From Omphalotus guepiniiformis (lineage: Eukaryota; Basidiomycota; Agaricomycetes; Agaricales; Omphalotaceae), in NCBI GenBank assembly GCA_028554645.1, contig JAQOOI010000007.1:186001-250000 (forward strand): a stretch of DNA of 64,000 nt, written 5' to 3'. This document shows positions 11,400-22,201 of the stretch, in pieces (position 1 is the first letter of the stretch; each line of letters opens with the position of its first letter). The translations under genes were made by a program, and so were the position numbers. The notes under the pieces were generated by a model. That model searched no databases. It saw only the letters and a program-made list of their open reading frames with translations, and had not been told where the DNA came from.

Positions 11400-13226
11400 A
11401 TGTCTCCTTATTCCAAGTTGCCAGAAACCCCTCAACAAAATCCGCCGCCAACTAAATCCTACGTATGTCGCGTTCACCCCATCGAACTACCTCCTCGTAC
11501 GCCACGCGTCGAGCACCTTCTTCGAACCGGAGCGCCACCCTTACCTTTGGAGAGTGCCAACATGATGCGCCTTTCACAGGAGTTGCCTCGACAGGTCGAT
11601 GTGATCAACCAGTACCTCGTTCAGATGCACAGAGCCATCGATATCCTACACTACGCTCGCATGCGTATGATTCGCGATTACGAAGATTTTGGCAAGATCT
11701 ATCAGCGTCCTCAGCCCTACATCCATCATTTTCCACCTGAGGTGATGCAGAAGATCTTCGCTTATCGTATCTTTGAAGACATGGAAAGCGAGGATTATAC
11801 ACCACTGCATCCTTTCAGTTCTCATTGGCGTATTTTGAACGTGTGCCAGCGTTGGGCATATATCATGCGCACCACACCGTGGTTTTGGACCTTAGTGCGC
11901 ATTCGCCTTCAAGGAAGCGGATCAGGTGGGAATAAACGCGTCGAGCAAGAAAGCAGGCTTCTTATGCATCAATTGTTTTACGCTCGAAATAAAGCACTCG
12001 ATGTTATTATCACTGGCAAGGGATTCGTGACGAGCGAACATCCTGTTCTCAAGGTCTTACTTTCGTCGTCGAGCTATTGGCGTACTCTCTATCTGGACGT
12101 TTCTGTTCCCACCCTTAAATCATTTGCGCCGATAGAGGGTAACTTGCGTTCGCTCACAGAGCTAAAACTCATTGTACAAGGGAAGATTCCGTCGAAAAAG
12201 GGCTTCATTGATATCATTGATACCTTTGCAACTGCCCCATTACTCCAACACGTAGAGATAGAAGGACGTCACGATATAACCCCGTATTTGCGAGTCCCTC
12301 CCAAACAGTTGACGAACTATTTCACTCATGGAATCAAGAGGCCCCACAATTCCGACCACTTTGCTGCCCTACGCAATTGTCAAAATCTCAGACAGTTTGC
12401 TGTTAGATGCGAAGAGTTCCCAAAAAAGGTCAACGAGTCCCTGCATACGGCGGTTGAGCTCGAGCACACCGGCTTGCTACATTTGTGTCTTACCGCTGCC
12501 ACCGGTGCTGACATGGGTCGATTCCTTTCTGCACTTACCCTCCCGAGTTTAACGCATCTCGACCTCTTTATCCAACGCGGAGAGGCCCGTCTCGCGAAAC
12601 TCGCGTCGTTTTTGAAACGCTCCAATGCTCCTATCGCCAACTTCCAGCTTCGTTTGGGCGACCAAGTATCTTTCGAAGATGAAGAGCTGAAATCGGTTCT
12701 AGAATTCACCCCTCTCGTGACAGCGTTCTTCTTCAAGTTGCCTCGGATGTTACCACCATGCGTAGTCGACGCACTTGATTTTCGTCGTCATGAACGTCCA
12801 ATACTACCCAAATTGCAGTATGTGATTGAGTCGTGTAGCACGGCTCGTGGTATTCCGATGTCGAAATACCATGAACATATGGCTACTGCCATGCTAACTA
12901 GATTCATGCTGTATTTTACCCTAGATCCCGACGACGATTCGCAGACTGATGATTCGTTCGATGGGGTACCCGCCATTGTACGTCAAGCTCTTCTCAAGTT
13001 TCCATGTAACAAAGTCGAACGTCTTCGGGGGATTATCTTCCAAGTCCCAAAAGAGATGATGTTGGGAGACAAACCAAACATATCGAAGTTCCTCGTTGAT
13101 CGAGGTTTCAATTTTGGTTATTTCGTGAATGATGATTTGGAGGATGTAGAGACACCGGGGTTTACGCCTGGGATGAATTTGACAACGAGAATTCAGCTCA
13201 CCGATCGGGGGTTTGTTGACGTGTAA
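11400..13226 (+). CDS. F-box-like domain protein, 608 aa, single exon
   Basis: One uninterrupted 608-codon frame. Residues about 50-100 are predicted helical and charged, the usual leader of this group. Residues about 108-170 match the F-box-like pattern of Agaricomycete proteins: IHHFPPEVMQKIF, then WRILNVCQRWAYIM and TPWFWTLVRI. The remaining ~430 residues show irregular leucine-rich periodicity (LTELKLIV, LLQHVEIEG, LTHLDLFIQ), consistent with a diverged LRR solenoid. Family role: the F-box would bind Skp1 in an SCF ubiquitin ligase and the C-terminal part would select substrates; this is known for the family and inferred here. Such genes are strongly expanded in mushrooms. It is not closely related to the four-member LPxELCE F-box family elsewhere in the window. 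Confidence 0.88.
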   Translation: MSPYSKLPETPQQNPPPTKSYVCRVHPIELPPRTPRVEHLLRTGAPPLPLESANMMRLSQELPRQVDVINQYLVQMHRAIDILHYARMRMIRDYEDFGKIYQRPQPYIHHFPPEVMQKIFAYRIFEDMESEDYTPLHPFSSHWRILNVCQRWAYIMRTTPWFWTLVRIRLQGSGSGGNKRVEQESRLLMHQLFYARNKALDVIITGKGFVTSEHPVLKVLLSSSSYWRTLYLDVSVPTLKSFAPIEGNLRSLTELKLIVQGKIPSKKGFIDIIDTFATAPLLQHVEIEGRHDITPYLRVPPKQLTNYFTHGIKRPHNSDHFAALRNCQNLRQFAVRCEEFPKKVNESLHTAVELEHTGLLHLCLTAATGADMGRFLSALTLPSLTHLDLFIQRGEARLAKLASFLKRSNAPIANFQLRLGDQVSFEDEELKSVLEFTPLVTAFFFKLPRMLPPCVVDALDFRRHERPILPKLQYVIESCSTARGIPMSKYHEHMATAMLTRFMLYFTLDPDDDSQTDDSFDGVPAIVRQALLKFPCNKVERLRGIIFQVPKEMMLGDKPNISKFLVDRGFNFGYFVNDDLEDVETPGFTPGMNLTTRIQLTDRGFVDV

Positions 13227-14559
13227 TCCCATCGATTGAATAAATGATAGTATTTCTCGTGTTAAGATGCTCATAGGCAGCCTGCCCTCATGTCACTTTG
13301 TAAGCTCATCACGTGGGTCTGTATTTGCGAAAAACGAAAAGCTGGTTCTAGATCTACACCTCTACGCTCTACACTTAGTGGTACAACCTTTGCAGCTTGT
13401 CTCTCGGCGTAAAAGAGACAATATAAAGGTAAATATTCACTTCGGAATAATCCAATATTCAGGAATTAAATTACTTGCTAAACGAGCTAGGTTTCAGGTT
13501 AACTGAGATGAATGGAAGTCGGTCCAGGCTGTATTCCGTTCGTCTCCTCGGGCTTCCGCAACAACAATACTTTACGCAGCGAGATCCTTGGAAGCAGCTT
13601 CAGATCGCTCTAAACTACTGTGGGCGAGGTCGCTTCAGCGCTGAAGCGATGTTAACATGACGCGTTGGTGCATCTTGGAGGAGTAACTTCGTGCCTTGCG
13701 CAGGGACCTCAGATGTGCTCCGAGTCTGGAATATACGGTATGCCCCTTTGCGGTGTAACGTGTTGATACTATCGCGGAAGGTTTCTGAACTTATTAATAA
13801 ATGCAGAGCCTCACAACACGGAATGGTTGAATCCCGGTTTACCCATCAAAATACCTTTGGACCTTCCGATGTTGGTTGATCTCTAGGTTTGTTGACATCA
13901 TCAGGTTGTTTTGTCTGAAGATTCCATTTTATATTTACTTGTCTGATGGCGGCTTCGGTTTCCCCAACTAGGATAAGGTCCAGGAGAGGAGAATGTCTGG
14001 CGTCTAAAGCGTTGTCTTGGTTGTTGGAGGGAGGTTGAAGTCATCCAGTGCGTGAGGCATCTTTCGTTGGGCAACCAGCTCTGCTGACCCTCTACATGAT
14101 AAAAATTTGCACGCTTCTCGGATTAAACGGCGGCGCATTCTACGGAGCGACTTGAATGAACAGAAAGGCAGATGTCAGGAGCCGTTGCTCGCGGTTGAGC
14201 TCTGAAACTCCTCAACTAGATCGTTGCCCGACTTCCGATTCCACAAAGCGAGCTCAGCTGAGTCATTTCAACCTCCTTTCGTCGCTTTGTGGGTGACAAT
14301 ATAGGTCACCTCATGTCCTTCAACTATACAACAATACCCTTGCTCGTTCTCGGCATTTAGAAGACTCTCGAAATTCTAACTCAGCTAGTTTTGTGGATCC
14401 ACCACACTAATCTCCGCATGATATATGTGTCGATACACAAACACATAGCAGTGCGACTTCATGTTGTCAAGATAATACCTTGACAATATAAAAACGTGAA
14501 TTTCCTCAAGTCGAAACGTCAAAAAGAAATCCTCTATAACTTACCCATTACTCAGAGCA
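13227..14559. other. Intergenic region with a perfect palindrome
   Basis: The gap lies between the F-box-like gene and the DUF6593-like gene. A perfect 20-bp palindrome lies at 13630-13649. AT-rich sequence at about 14470-14520 directly precedes the start at 14560. No gene is seen. Confidence 0.5.
13630..13649. repeat. Perfect 20-bp palindrome
   Basis: TCGCTTCAGC is followed directly by its reverse complement GCTGAAGCGA, with no loop. It could be a dimer-type protein site or chance. Confidence 0.9.
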
Positions 14560-15298
14560 ATGGCCAACCCTTACGCTGATTGGAATGCTGGACAAAGGGG
14601 TACTTCGCATGCACAAGTTAATTTCAACCCTCCACCATCAATCTATGGCGCATTACCCTTCGTATCGCATGTCGAAGAACCTCCTGCCCTCACGTTTAGC
14701 TTCACGGCTTACAATCCTTGTATTCTCAACTGCACCGTACTTGGGCCAAACTGTTTACCCCAGTTTCGTGTGGTAACCGATCCTGCGATGCCAGGATACA
14801 CACTGCTGAAGACTCTTGATGGGAGATCCTCCGCTCTCGTTGAGTGGCAGCAGCCTCCGAAGATCGAAATACGAGGCGCTGTTTTTAAGCAGCCCACTCC
14901 CAGTTTTCTTCGTCTCTCGCCGAATCACAGGTGAATAGCCTTAACGATTGTGCTGCCAGTTTCTCTTGGGGAGCTAACAAATATCTTAATTTAGGTATAG
15001 AATTATGGTGATTGGGAATCAAGAATTTATGTGGCTTCCCGATCGAAGTTCTATCTGTGTTAGTCCCAGTCTTTTTCATCTATACTCGAGGAAAAGTTTG
15101 TCTGACTATGGAATGGGATTGGGTTACCGCACTTAGCTCTACAATACGAACTCGTCTGATGCAACGCCTCTCGCTAGGATCTACAAGAACGTCGATATCA
15201 TTACGCTTGAAGTTACTCAAACTGCAATTCGAGCAGGTCTGCTCAATACATGCGTCGTGACAACAGTATTACTCCAGTGTGGTCGGTCTATCGACTGA
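14560..15298 (+). CDS. DUF6593-like basidiomycete protein, 198 aa, three exons
   Basis: Exons are 14560-14930, 14995-15058 and 15137-15298. Intron 1 (64 nt) is GTGAAT...TTAG and splits an Arg codon (HR-YRIMVIGN). Intron 2 (78 nt) is GTTAGT...TTAG with a CTGAC branch site and is phase 0. Spliced, the frame is open over 198 codons. The C-terminal half reads MVIGNQEFMWLPDRSS, then IITLEVTQTAIRAGLL and TVLLQCGRSID. This matches the short DUF6593-type domain (beta-rich, ending in a helix and an LLQCGR-like end) that I know from large uncharacterised Agaricomycete families. No signal peptide or membrane segment is visible. The function is unknown. Both introns are needed, since each reads into a stop if retained. 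Confidence 0.82.
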
Positions 15299-17471
15299 GA
15301 TGGTCGCGCCCTCTATTATCCTGTGCTAAAATATTCGTTCTTGTCAGAGATACATCTTAGTACTACCTACTGTATACCATATGTTCCAGAGTGTCATCAA
15401 AATGCTATAATTTTCCTGTTGTTCCTGCTTGTAACTCTGTAGCTGTTCCCCACCAATCCCAAACAACCACATATTTTAACTTCATTGAGAACTTGATTGT
15501 GATCCTCGTACCGTACGTATATCACACAATACGAATTGCCCATACGTGGTTATTCGAATTTCTGCGCCCGACAATTACCGCGCTGTGCCGTTCAAGAAGA
15601 TCAATAATGGGATCGGCCATCCGTATACGTACTCAGGAAGTAGACATATTCACAGTTCCTCAGATGCAGTTGAACTCTAAAAGGGTAAATCCAGTACAAT
15701 TCGGACGCTTTAGGATCCTAATGATTTGATTGAACTCCCGCGATACACTTCCTTCCATGGGCCTTCCATCCTTCCCGCGCGTACAAGGCCTCAAATTCCA
15801 CAAGCGAAGTTTTGAGGGCTTGCGCCTAATACTGTACTGGTTAACGACGGAGTTTAAAAGCTGACTGGATCCATTATCGGAAACATGAGGAAAGGGTCGG
15901 CCGAGTACATACTACCCAATACCTGCTTTTACAGCACGTAGTATGTATGTCGTATGTCTACCGTCTACATGGGGACACCGCAAACGGCCAGTGAAGACGA
16001 AAGCTCAATTGAGGGATGAAGATCGACGTCGATATGATACCTATGTAGTAGATGGCCATGGCGGATCTATGATTAGCACAAAAGATACTAGATACATGTT
16101 CCGGGGAGTCAAGCGCTCAGTGCTCACCGCCTCTACCCGAATATCCGAGTCTGTAGTCTTACAGAGCCCCCCACTGCTGGATGGAAACCATTGGCATACT
16201 CAGACTGACGACCGGCGGTTGTGATAAGCTTGTGGGCGGCTGCTCCACTGGCAGGGCCGCTCCAATGACCATAAGTATCGTATCGTTTGAATTCGAAGTA
16301 CAGTATCTGATCTCACCGTCAAGTGTTTAGCGCTAGTTAGCGCTTGGACGCTCCTGAGATTGATGGAAAGGGCGGGAGATCTTGTGAGTATGTACTTACC
16401 GACGGTTGAATTGGAAAGCCACCATGGTCGTATGTTTGTAGGTCCAGTATACACATATGCACATACTGTGAAACGAAAATGTCACGGTCCAGGAGGCCCG
16501 CAAGGATTCACGGATCACGAGTAAAATGATAAACGACGTTCATCCCTTGTCTGAGGGGCGAGGGGTCCGCTTGTTGAAGTTCGAGAGTCGAGACGTCATA
16601 CAAGTGTCATACAGTGCCTCAAGCTTCAAAGCTTCAGGTCCTGTGTTTGAATCCGGCCTAAGGATATCTTTCAATACTGATGATGATCACGAATTCAGAT
16701 TACTTACAACAACTGACCGAGGACGCGATTGTATGTCGGCTGGAGGGATTTATGCAGCGTATAAGAATCTGCTTGTCGGCCAGCATCCGAATTAGTATGC
16801 GTCAGCCACAAGTTGAAGTCGACGGCGGGTTTGGGACGCGGTGGCGGCGCCAGTCGTACACTCGTGAAGCTCTGGAGTCTGTGGAGCGTTTGACACGTAC
16901 AAAAAAGCGAGAAAAAAGTCAGACGGGATGGTGGAACTCGTAGATGCGGAAGGAGGAAGCATCATATCAGGATTAGAGGAATATACCAGTGGAGAAGGCG
17001 AGCAGCAGTGAAAGGAGATTGAAACAAAGTTGTATGAGAATGAAGTATAAAAGAGTACATAATGACTTTTTCAAAGTTTTCGAGATACAATTGGCCATTC
17101 CTGCTTGACATGTGCACGACGAGACTGAAGATAAGAAACTATAGAATCTGAGACTGATATAAGAGCATTACGAAGTATACATACGTAAGATGAATATAAG
17201 TGGCTAATCGTAAGCAGGATGACAGTAGAGAGACTTATTTAGGCTAAACGGTGCAGATTTTCAGCAGAACGTTGGCTAGACGTGAGAACATATTTCTCGT
17301 TTGGGCTTGACGGGCCAGCAGACTCATTACCAAGCATTACCACAATTACCGGAAATTACAGGGAATTAAGTACTGGAGAATACCAACCACTACCATTCGC
17401 CTCCTTCAAGGAAGAGAATGATGCTTGTAGGAGCCGACGGATGTCTAAATTCAAAACGTAGCCTTCTCACG
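15299..17471. other. Intergenic region, no recognised gene
   Basis: AT-rich with short open frames lacking domain signatures. The last ~100 bases form the 5' flank of the alpha/beta-hydrolase gene. Nothing else is seen. Confidence 0.5.
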
Positions 17472-18651
17472 ATGGCAGACACTTACTCACAAATCTCGTC
17501 AAAATTCGTTTCTTCCAGCGATGGCGAACTCATCTACGCAGAAGCCATCGGTAACCCAAGTAAACCAGCCGTGGTTTTTATCCCAGGCTTCATGCTGAGC
17601 GTACAGGCATTCTTTAAGCAATTTGAGGATCCTGAGTTGCAGAAGGAGCTCTATATGGTGTGTCTGGGAGGGAAATTCATCGATGTAACCATTGATTGAC
17701 TAACAATGAATTGCCACCTGCTTTAGGTGCGATATGACCCTCGTGGCCATGGTCAAAGCGCGAAACCAGAGACAGAAGAGGGATATTCGTCGAAGCTTTT
17801 CGCGGATGATTTTGCTGCGGTATGCAAGGCGTTTGGAGCGATTAAGCCGGTATTGATTGGATGGTATGTTTCCTCGTTATTATCGCTGAGCAGGACGATT
17901 GGGTAACACTTTACGCGTTACGCACAGGAGTCTCGCTGGTAAGCCTAAACGACCTTAGTCATCACCATCTAATCGGGCTTGCTGAAATTTGCATCATCGA
18001 CCACCAGGCGCTATCGTCACCGATGTATGTACACACCTCGGAGCAGAAGCGATATCCGGGGCAGTACTTATCGCTGGAGTTCCACACCTTGGTCCAATTC
18101 TCGAAGAGCTAATTTCTCCCGCTCTCCTGTCTATGATTCCTGACATACGATCCGAGGACAATGTAGCATTGCATAAGCGTGCGATGATACAGTTTGGCGA
18201 CACACTTTTCTTCGACCCTGCCTCGGTTCCTTTCAATCTAAAATGCGCATGGGTGGGTGCTAGCATATTTATGCCGCCCGTCGTGCAAGGGCTCGTGCTC
18301 CATAGAACTCAAGACCCGGAGAAATTTTATGCTGCTTTGAGAGGAGGTTTGAAGATTATGTTCATGCATGGAGATCACGACGCACACCGGCCTGACGGGA
18401 TGGCGGTTGTCAATGCGATACGAGAGCATTTGAAGGACTACAAAGTGGTGGAAATTTCGAATGCGGGCCACGCTTCTTTTTACGACAACGTCAAAGATAC
18501 AAATACTATGGTGATCAGAGAATTGCAATGCACAGGGAATTGCAACTTTGCGATTATTTCCACATCTACCAACTTCCATGCTTCGTCAATTTTTTGTAAG
18601 GTATATTGCATGCATAGAATACATAATATCAAAACAGATTGTGAGAGGTGA
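17472..18651 (+). CDS. Alpha/beta-hydrolase fold enzyme, four exons with an 11-nt exon
   Basis: Exons are 17472-17657, 17727-17863, 17928-17938 and 18008-18651, giving 325 codons. The introns are 64-69 nt with GT...AG ends. The fold is shown by the strand AVVFIPGFM (residues ~32-40), YDPRGHGQSAKP, the nucleophile elbow GWSLAG (built from exons 2, 3 and 4; Ser is the nucleophile), the acid region MFMHGDHDAHRP and the His region SNAGHASFYDN. The substrate is unknown; family members hydrolyse esters, epoxides or related bonds. No signal peptide is visible, so a cytosolic location is likely. The last ~35 residues after TNTMVIREL do not look like the family and may read through a mutated end or an unrecognised last intron. 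An in-frame ATG at 17418 is a less likely start. Confidence 0.82.
17928..17938 (+). other. 11-nt microexon of the alpha/beta-hydrolase
   Basis: GAGTCTCGCTG is bounded by CACAG upstream and GTAAGC downstream. It supplies Ser-Leu-Ala of the GWSLAG nucleophile elbow. Skipping it would remove the catalytic serine and shift the frame. Confidence 0.75.
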
Positions 18652-19535
18652 AAGCAAATCGAGAGAAATATGCGAAATACTGCACAAGAAGCGTGACATT
18701 TTGGTGTGACCACCTCTGGAATAGGTCAATACACCCTTCGGTGCATTCAAAAAAAGTTATATATCTACTCCGTCATATCATATCAGTATGTATGCAAGGT
18801 CTCAAGGTGATAGGAAGTGTAGAAGAAGTTATACAGACAAATCCATGAATGAGGAAGTACGAGCGTGATACAAGCGTGATAGGTTTTAACTCCGCTGATG
18901 ACTAATATCAAGCTGAAGTTCTGGACCAGCGAGCGGCAACGGCTGACCGTTGTCGGTGTTTAAATATGACATGAGGCCGATTATGCCGGTAGGTGACTTT
19001 CTGTGACCTCCAGTGACCAAAGCGATTGCAATTGCAATTCTCGAATCCTCCTCGGCCACTGCCCGACACCAGCCCATCCTCACAATAAAGTCCCAAAAAT
19101 TCAAGTTAAGGGTTCTAAGTACAATAGATCAATCCTATGTACTTACTTAAGGGATCAAACTTAAGTGGAAGATAATAAAATTCAATTCTCGAAAAGTTGC
19201 AATTCTCTGATCACCATAGTACTGCACTTTTAGCATTTGCCAGAGAAGTTTCACTGTAATTTACTACATAGAAGTATGTACATACTAAGATATCTAATGA
19301 AATATGAATCCAATCTTTCAGTCTTCAAATGAAGTCGTCACGAAGATAAGAATTCGAAAAAGGTTGCCAAAAATTGCTGAAAGCCAAAGCTAACAGACGG
19401 GTTCGGATGTATAATTTGCAATCAGCAAAAAGACTGTGCCTCGGTAAAGACCTCACTGGCGACAGTATGCCCTAGCACAAAGATGGAGAACTTGGAAAGA
19501 GGAAGGGTCGCCCTTTTATATGGCGAATATCTACG
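18652..19535. other. Intergenic region, no recognised gene
   Basis: AT-rich spacer between the hydrolase and the F-box/LRR gene A promoter. No domain-bearing frame was found. Confidence 0.5.
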
Positions 19536-19600
19536 CGCACGGACCATACGCACGGACCACCTGACAGTGTCACATGCGTCCCCCAATAACTCCGAGTCTG
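19536..19600 (+). promoter_or_regulatory. GCACGGACCA repeats and CCAAT-like box upstream of F-box gene A
   Basis: Two copies of GCACGGACCA lie at 19537 and 19550, followed by CCCCCAATAACTC, about 70-130 bp before the start codon. The same arrangement is expanded to four copies before paralogue B, so it is likely promoter-proximal. Confidence 0.5.
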
Positions 19601-19668
19601 GCCGCCCTCCGCTCATCCTCCACTCAGTTCACTCTGATCTACGCGTACTGTGCGATTGCTTCGGGCGA

Positions 19669-21369
19669 ATGTCCTCATCTGGCGGATTCAACTCTCTGCC
19701 TATCGAGCTCTGCGAGCTGATAGTCGATTATGCTGCCGACTCAGCGACTGTATCTCGCGTCTCTCGAACATGTAAACGAAACTACCGGATTTTTATCCCT
19801 TTTCTGTACTCAAAAGTGGACCAACGCGCATTATACACCCTCGCTGTTTCTCCAGAAGCACGAAGCTCTCCGGACCTCTCGCACCCAGCTTCATTTGTGA
19901 AGGAATTGAGCCTGAAAGCGACAAGTCTGCGTAGGAGTACCCAGAGAAAGCGTGCTTTGAAGAATATCATAGAACAAGCGGGAGGAAGGCCGGTCTTGAA
20001 GAAATTGTCTATCGAATGCCGACTTTCCATACCCGAGGTCTTTGGACAGCTGGACTTCAATTGTTTGGGAAATCTGGTTGACGTGAGTCTGATTTGCGAG
20101 TTCTCGGAGGCCAATTTCAAGAAAAGCTTCAGCATTTTCGTGCGTTTCAATTTCCATTTCATCGCGTGTATTGGCAGTTTATTTCACCCCAACAGAGCTC
20201 GCTTTTAAACCAGAACTTGACATCACTACATCTGGGTGTTTTGAAAAATGAACGTACGCGGCCAACATCAGATCTTTATCTTGTGGCTAATAGTATCCTA
20301 TTCAGGCTCATGCGCAATCAACCCTCAACTTCTTTCACAGCTACTGAATGTCATTGCCAGTACCTGCCCAAACCTTACGTTTCTTGGCCTCACCATACCT
20401 ATAACCAAGGATGAAGTTGCCGATCCCGTCAATGAAGCTCTCAAAAATATGAAATTTCCCGCTCTCCGTTCTCTCCTGTTGACTGGTGAAGCAGCTGGAC
20501 ATACCAAGCTCAACTTTCTGCCTTTGTTAGTGAATCATCCTCTTCTTGAATTCCTGCAGTATTACAGTTCTCGACCTATCCCGGATGACCTGGTGCCGAA
20601 ACTCAAATCGTTTACTGGATACATTGGCCATAGCATTCTCATGTGCCACTCCAAGCGTCCGATCTCCGAGCTGGATTTCGAATTCTGGTCACCACGTTTC
20701 GAAGATCTTAAACGTGCCTTGAAGCAACTACCCACCCTTCGGCGGCTGAGCTTGTCCAAAACGATGGGATATAGAATTAGAAATCACCGCCCTCCTGCGA
20801 ATGTACTAGAACTCGCTATAGAGGCGTGCCCCCAGATAACGCATCTTGAACTTAAACCTGTTTTGAATCCGGTACGTAGCACTTTCACTACCATTTTGAA
20901 TCAAGCTGAATAGATATCTGGTACTCTCGTTACCCGAATTTAGCAATTCACACCAGAAGTGGTGGCACGTTTGTATTTTTCACAGACATTGCCAAGACTT
21001 GAGTCAATCAAGGTCTACCATCGAAAAGTTGTGGAACACTTTGACGTGGATGTCTGGCTGAAAAGTCATGGTCAAGATGTTGCTCGATATTTGGTAACAC
21101 CCTTACTGCCTAATCTCCGACAAGTGACAGTAGAGATGACCGCTTTGGACCGGAATAAACACGAACAAGTGTTGTTTCCAGGGTATGACCAGCGACCGGT
21201 GGTTCAAAATGAATTACGCTGGAAAGAGACGTTCGTCTTCACTTTTAAACTTCATGAGGATGGTGTTCAGCGTATCGTCAAGGGTTTAGCCCTTCGTGAC
21301 GGTGCGCAACGTGAATGGGTTGTTGATGATGACTCGGTGAAGAAGGCTGTAGCATCTCAGTCGTCATAA
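19669..21369 (+). CDS. F-box/LRR protein, family copy A, intact, 506 aa
   Basis: Exons are 19669-20139, 20196-20253, 20306-20871 and 20944-21369, with introns of 56, 52 and 72 nt. All junctions keep frame and the same three intron positions recur in copies B, C and D. The N-terminus (MSSSGGFNSLPIELCELIVDY) followed by VSRVSRTCKRNYRIFIPFLY is a compact F-box. The rest carries LRR-like strands (LKKLSIECRLS, LTSLHLGVLKN, LTFLGLTIPI, LRRLSLSKTM, ITHLELKPV) and ends in a conserved WKETFVFTFK block. Expected role: substrate receptor of an SCF ubiquitin ligase, by family knowledge. An upstream in-frame Met (19483) was rejected because paralogues B and D start at the equivalent of 19669. Confidence 0.88.
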
Positions 21370-21471
21370 CCTCAACAGTGTCGATCTTGTGAAGTACATA
21401 GGTGCATGTAAATTTTGGATTATCTTGGTATTTCGTGTCGAGTACTTGAATTACGGATCAAATGAACATTG

Positions 21472-21526
21472 TATGCATATGTCCAGTGGTAAATTGAGAA
21501 TTTCGACTGCAATAGCGCTGCCCAGG
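21472..21526 (-). pseudogene. Remnant of a multicopper oxidase exon
   Basis: About 55 bases match exon 6 of the intact multicopper oxidase (25587-25647) in the same orientation, with one short gap and a few substitutions; the shared phrases are TATGCATAT, GAGNATTTCGAC and ATAGCGCTGCCCAGG. It lies exactly between the 3' flank of F-box A and the promoter of F-box B. The corresponding functional segment encodes PGQRYAVEIL...TTGYM. It is best read as the last trace of a lost second oxidase copy. Confidence 0.75.
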
Positions 21527-21527
21527 C

Positions 21528-21600
21528 GCACGGCCCATCTGCACGGACCACTCGCACGGACCACTCGCACGGACCACCTGATCGTGTCACGTCCCCCAAT
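21528..21600 (+). promoter_or_regulatory. Expanded GCACGGACCAC array upstream of F-box copy B
   Basis: Four copies (one degenerate) of GCACGGACCAC at about 12-bp spacing precede the same CCCCCAATAACTC box found before gene A. Copy A has only two repeats. The array may be a binding-site cluster or a small minisatellite. Confidence 0.5.
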
Positions 21601-21880
21601 AACTCTGGCCACCCTTGGCCACCTCCGCTCATCCTCCACTCAGTTCACTTTGATCTACGCGTACTGTTCGATTGCTTCGGGCGAATGTCCTCTGGCGGAT
21701 TCAACTCTCTACCTATCGAGCTCTGTGAGCTGATAGTCGATTACACTAACGCGACTATATCTCGCGTCTCTCGAACATGTAAACGAAACTACAGGATTTT
21801 TATCCCTTTTCTGTACTCAAAAGTGGACCAACGCGCGCTATACACCCTCGCTGTTTCTCCAGAAGCACGAAGCTCTATAA

Positions 21881-21885
21881 ACTTC
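21881..21885 (+). repeat. Target-site duplication ACTTC, left
   Basis: ACTTC directly precedes the left LTR and matches the 5 bases after the right LTR (23486-23490). Confidence 0.9.
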
Positions 21886-22110
21886 TGTTAGAATAGCGGG
21901 TTCAACGGCGCTACTCGGGATTTAAGCAGAAGACCCTGGCAAACGCGCAGGGAATTATATTCGCATTTCTAGCTACATATATAATGATTACATACAAAGC
22001 AAGAATGAATAAAGCAAAGATAAGGCCGAAAGGAAAGATAAAGCAGGTAAACGGGAATATCCGTGAGCGTGAAGATGCCCAGGTGAGCACATCGACTTGA
22101 TATCCCAATA
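21886..22110 (-). repeat. LTR (3' LTR in element orientation)
   Basis: 225 bp, ending in CCAATA on the + strand. No difference from the copy at 23261-23485 was found on reading. Confidence 0.93.
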
Positions 22111-22201
22111 CACCCCTGCAAGTCTTAGTGCGAACCCGAAAAATAGAAAAAATAAAACAAGAAGAAATAACAAAAATTAGTGAAAAAGCACCCCTGCAAA
22201 C

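Noticed and set aside
15391..15729. 112-codon + strand frame
   Set aside because: AT-rich, atypical composition, no recognisable motif and no promoter or splice context.
19483..19668. Upstream start for F-box gene A adding 62 residues
   Set aside because: The added stretch is promoter sequence in paralogue B, and B and D start at the later Met.
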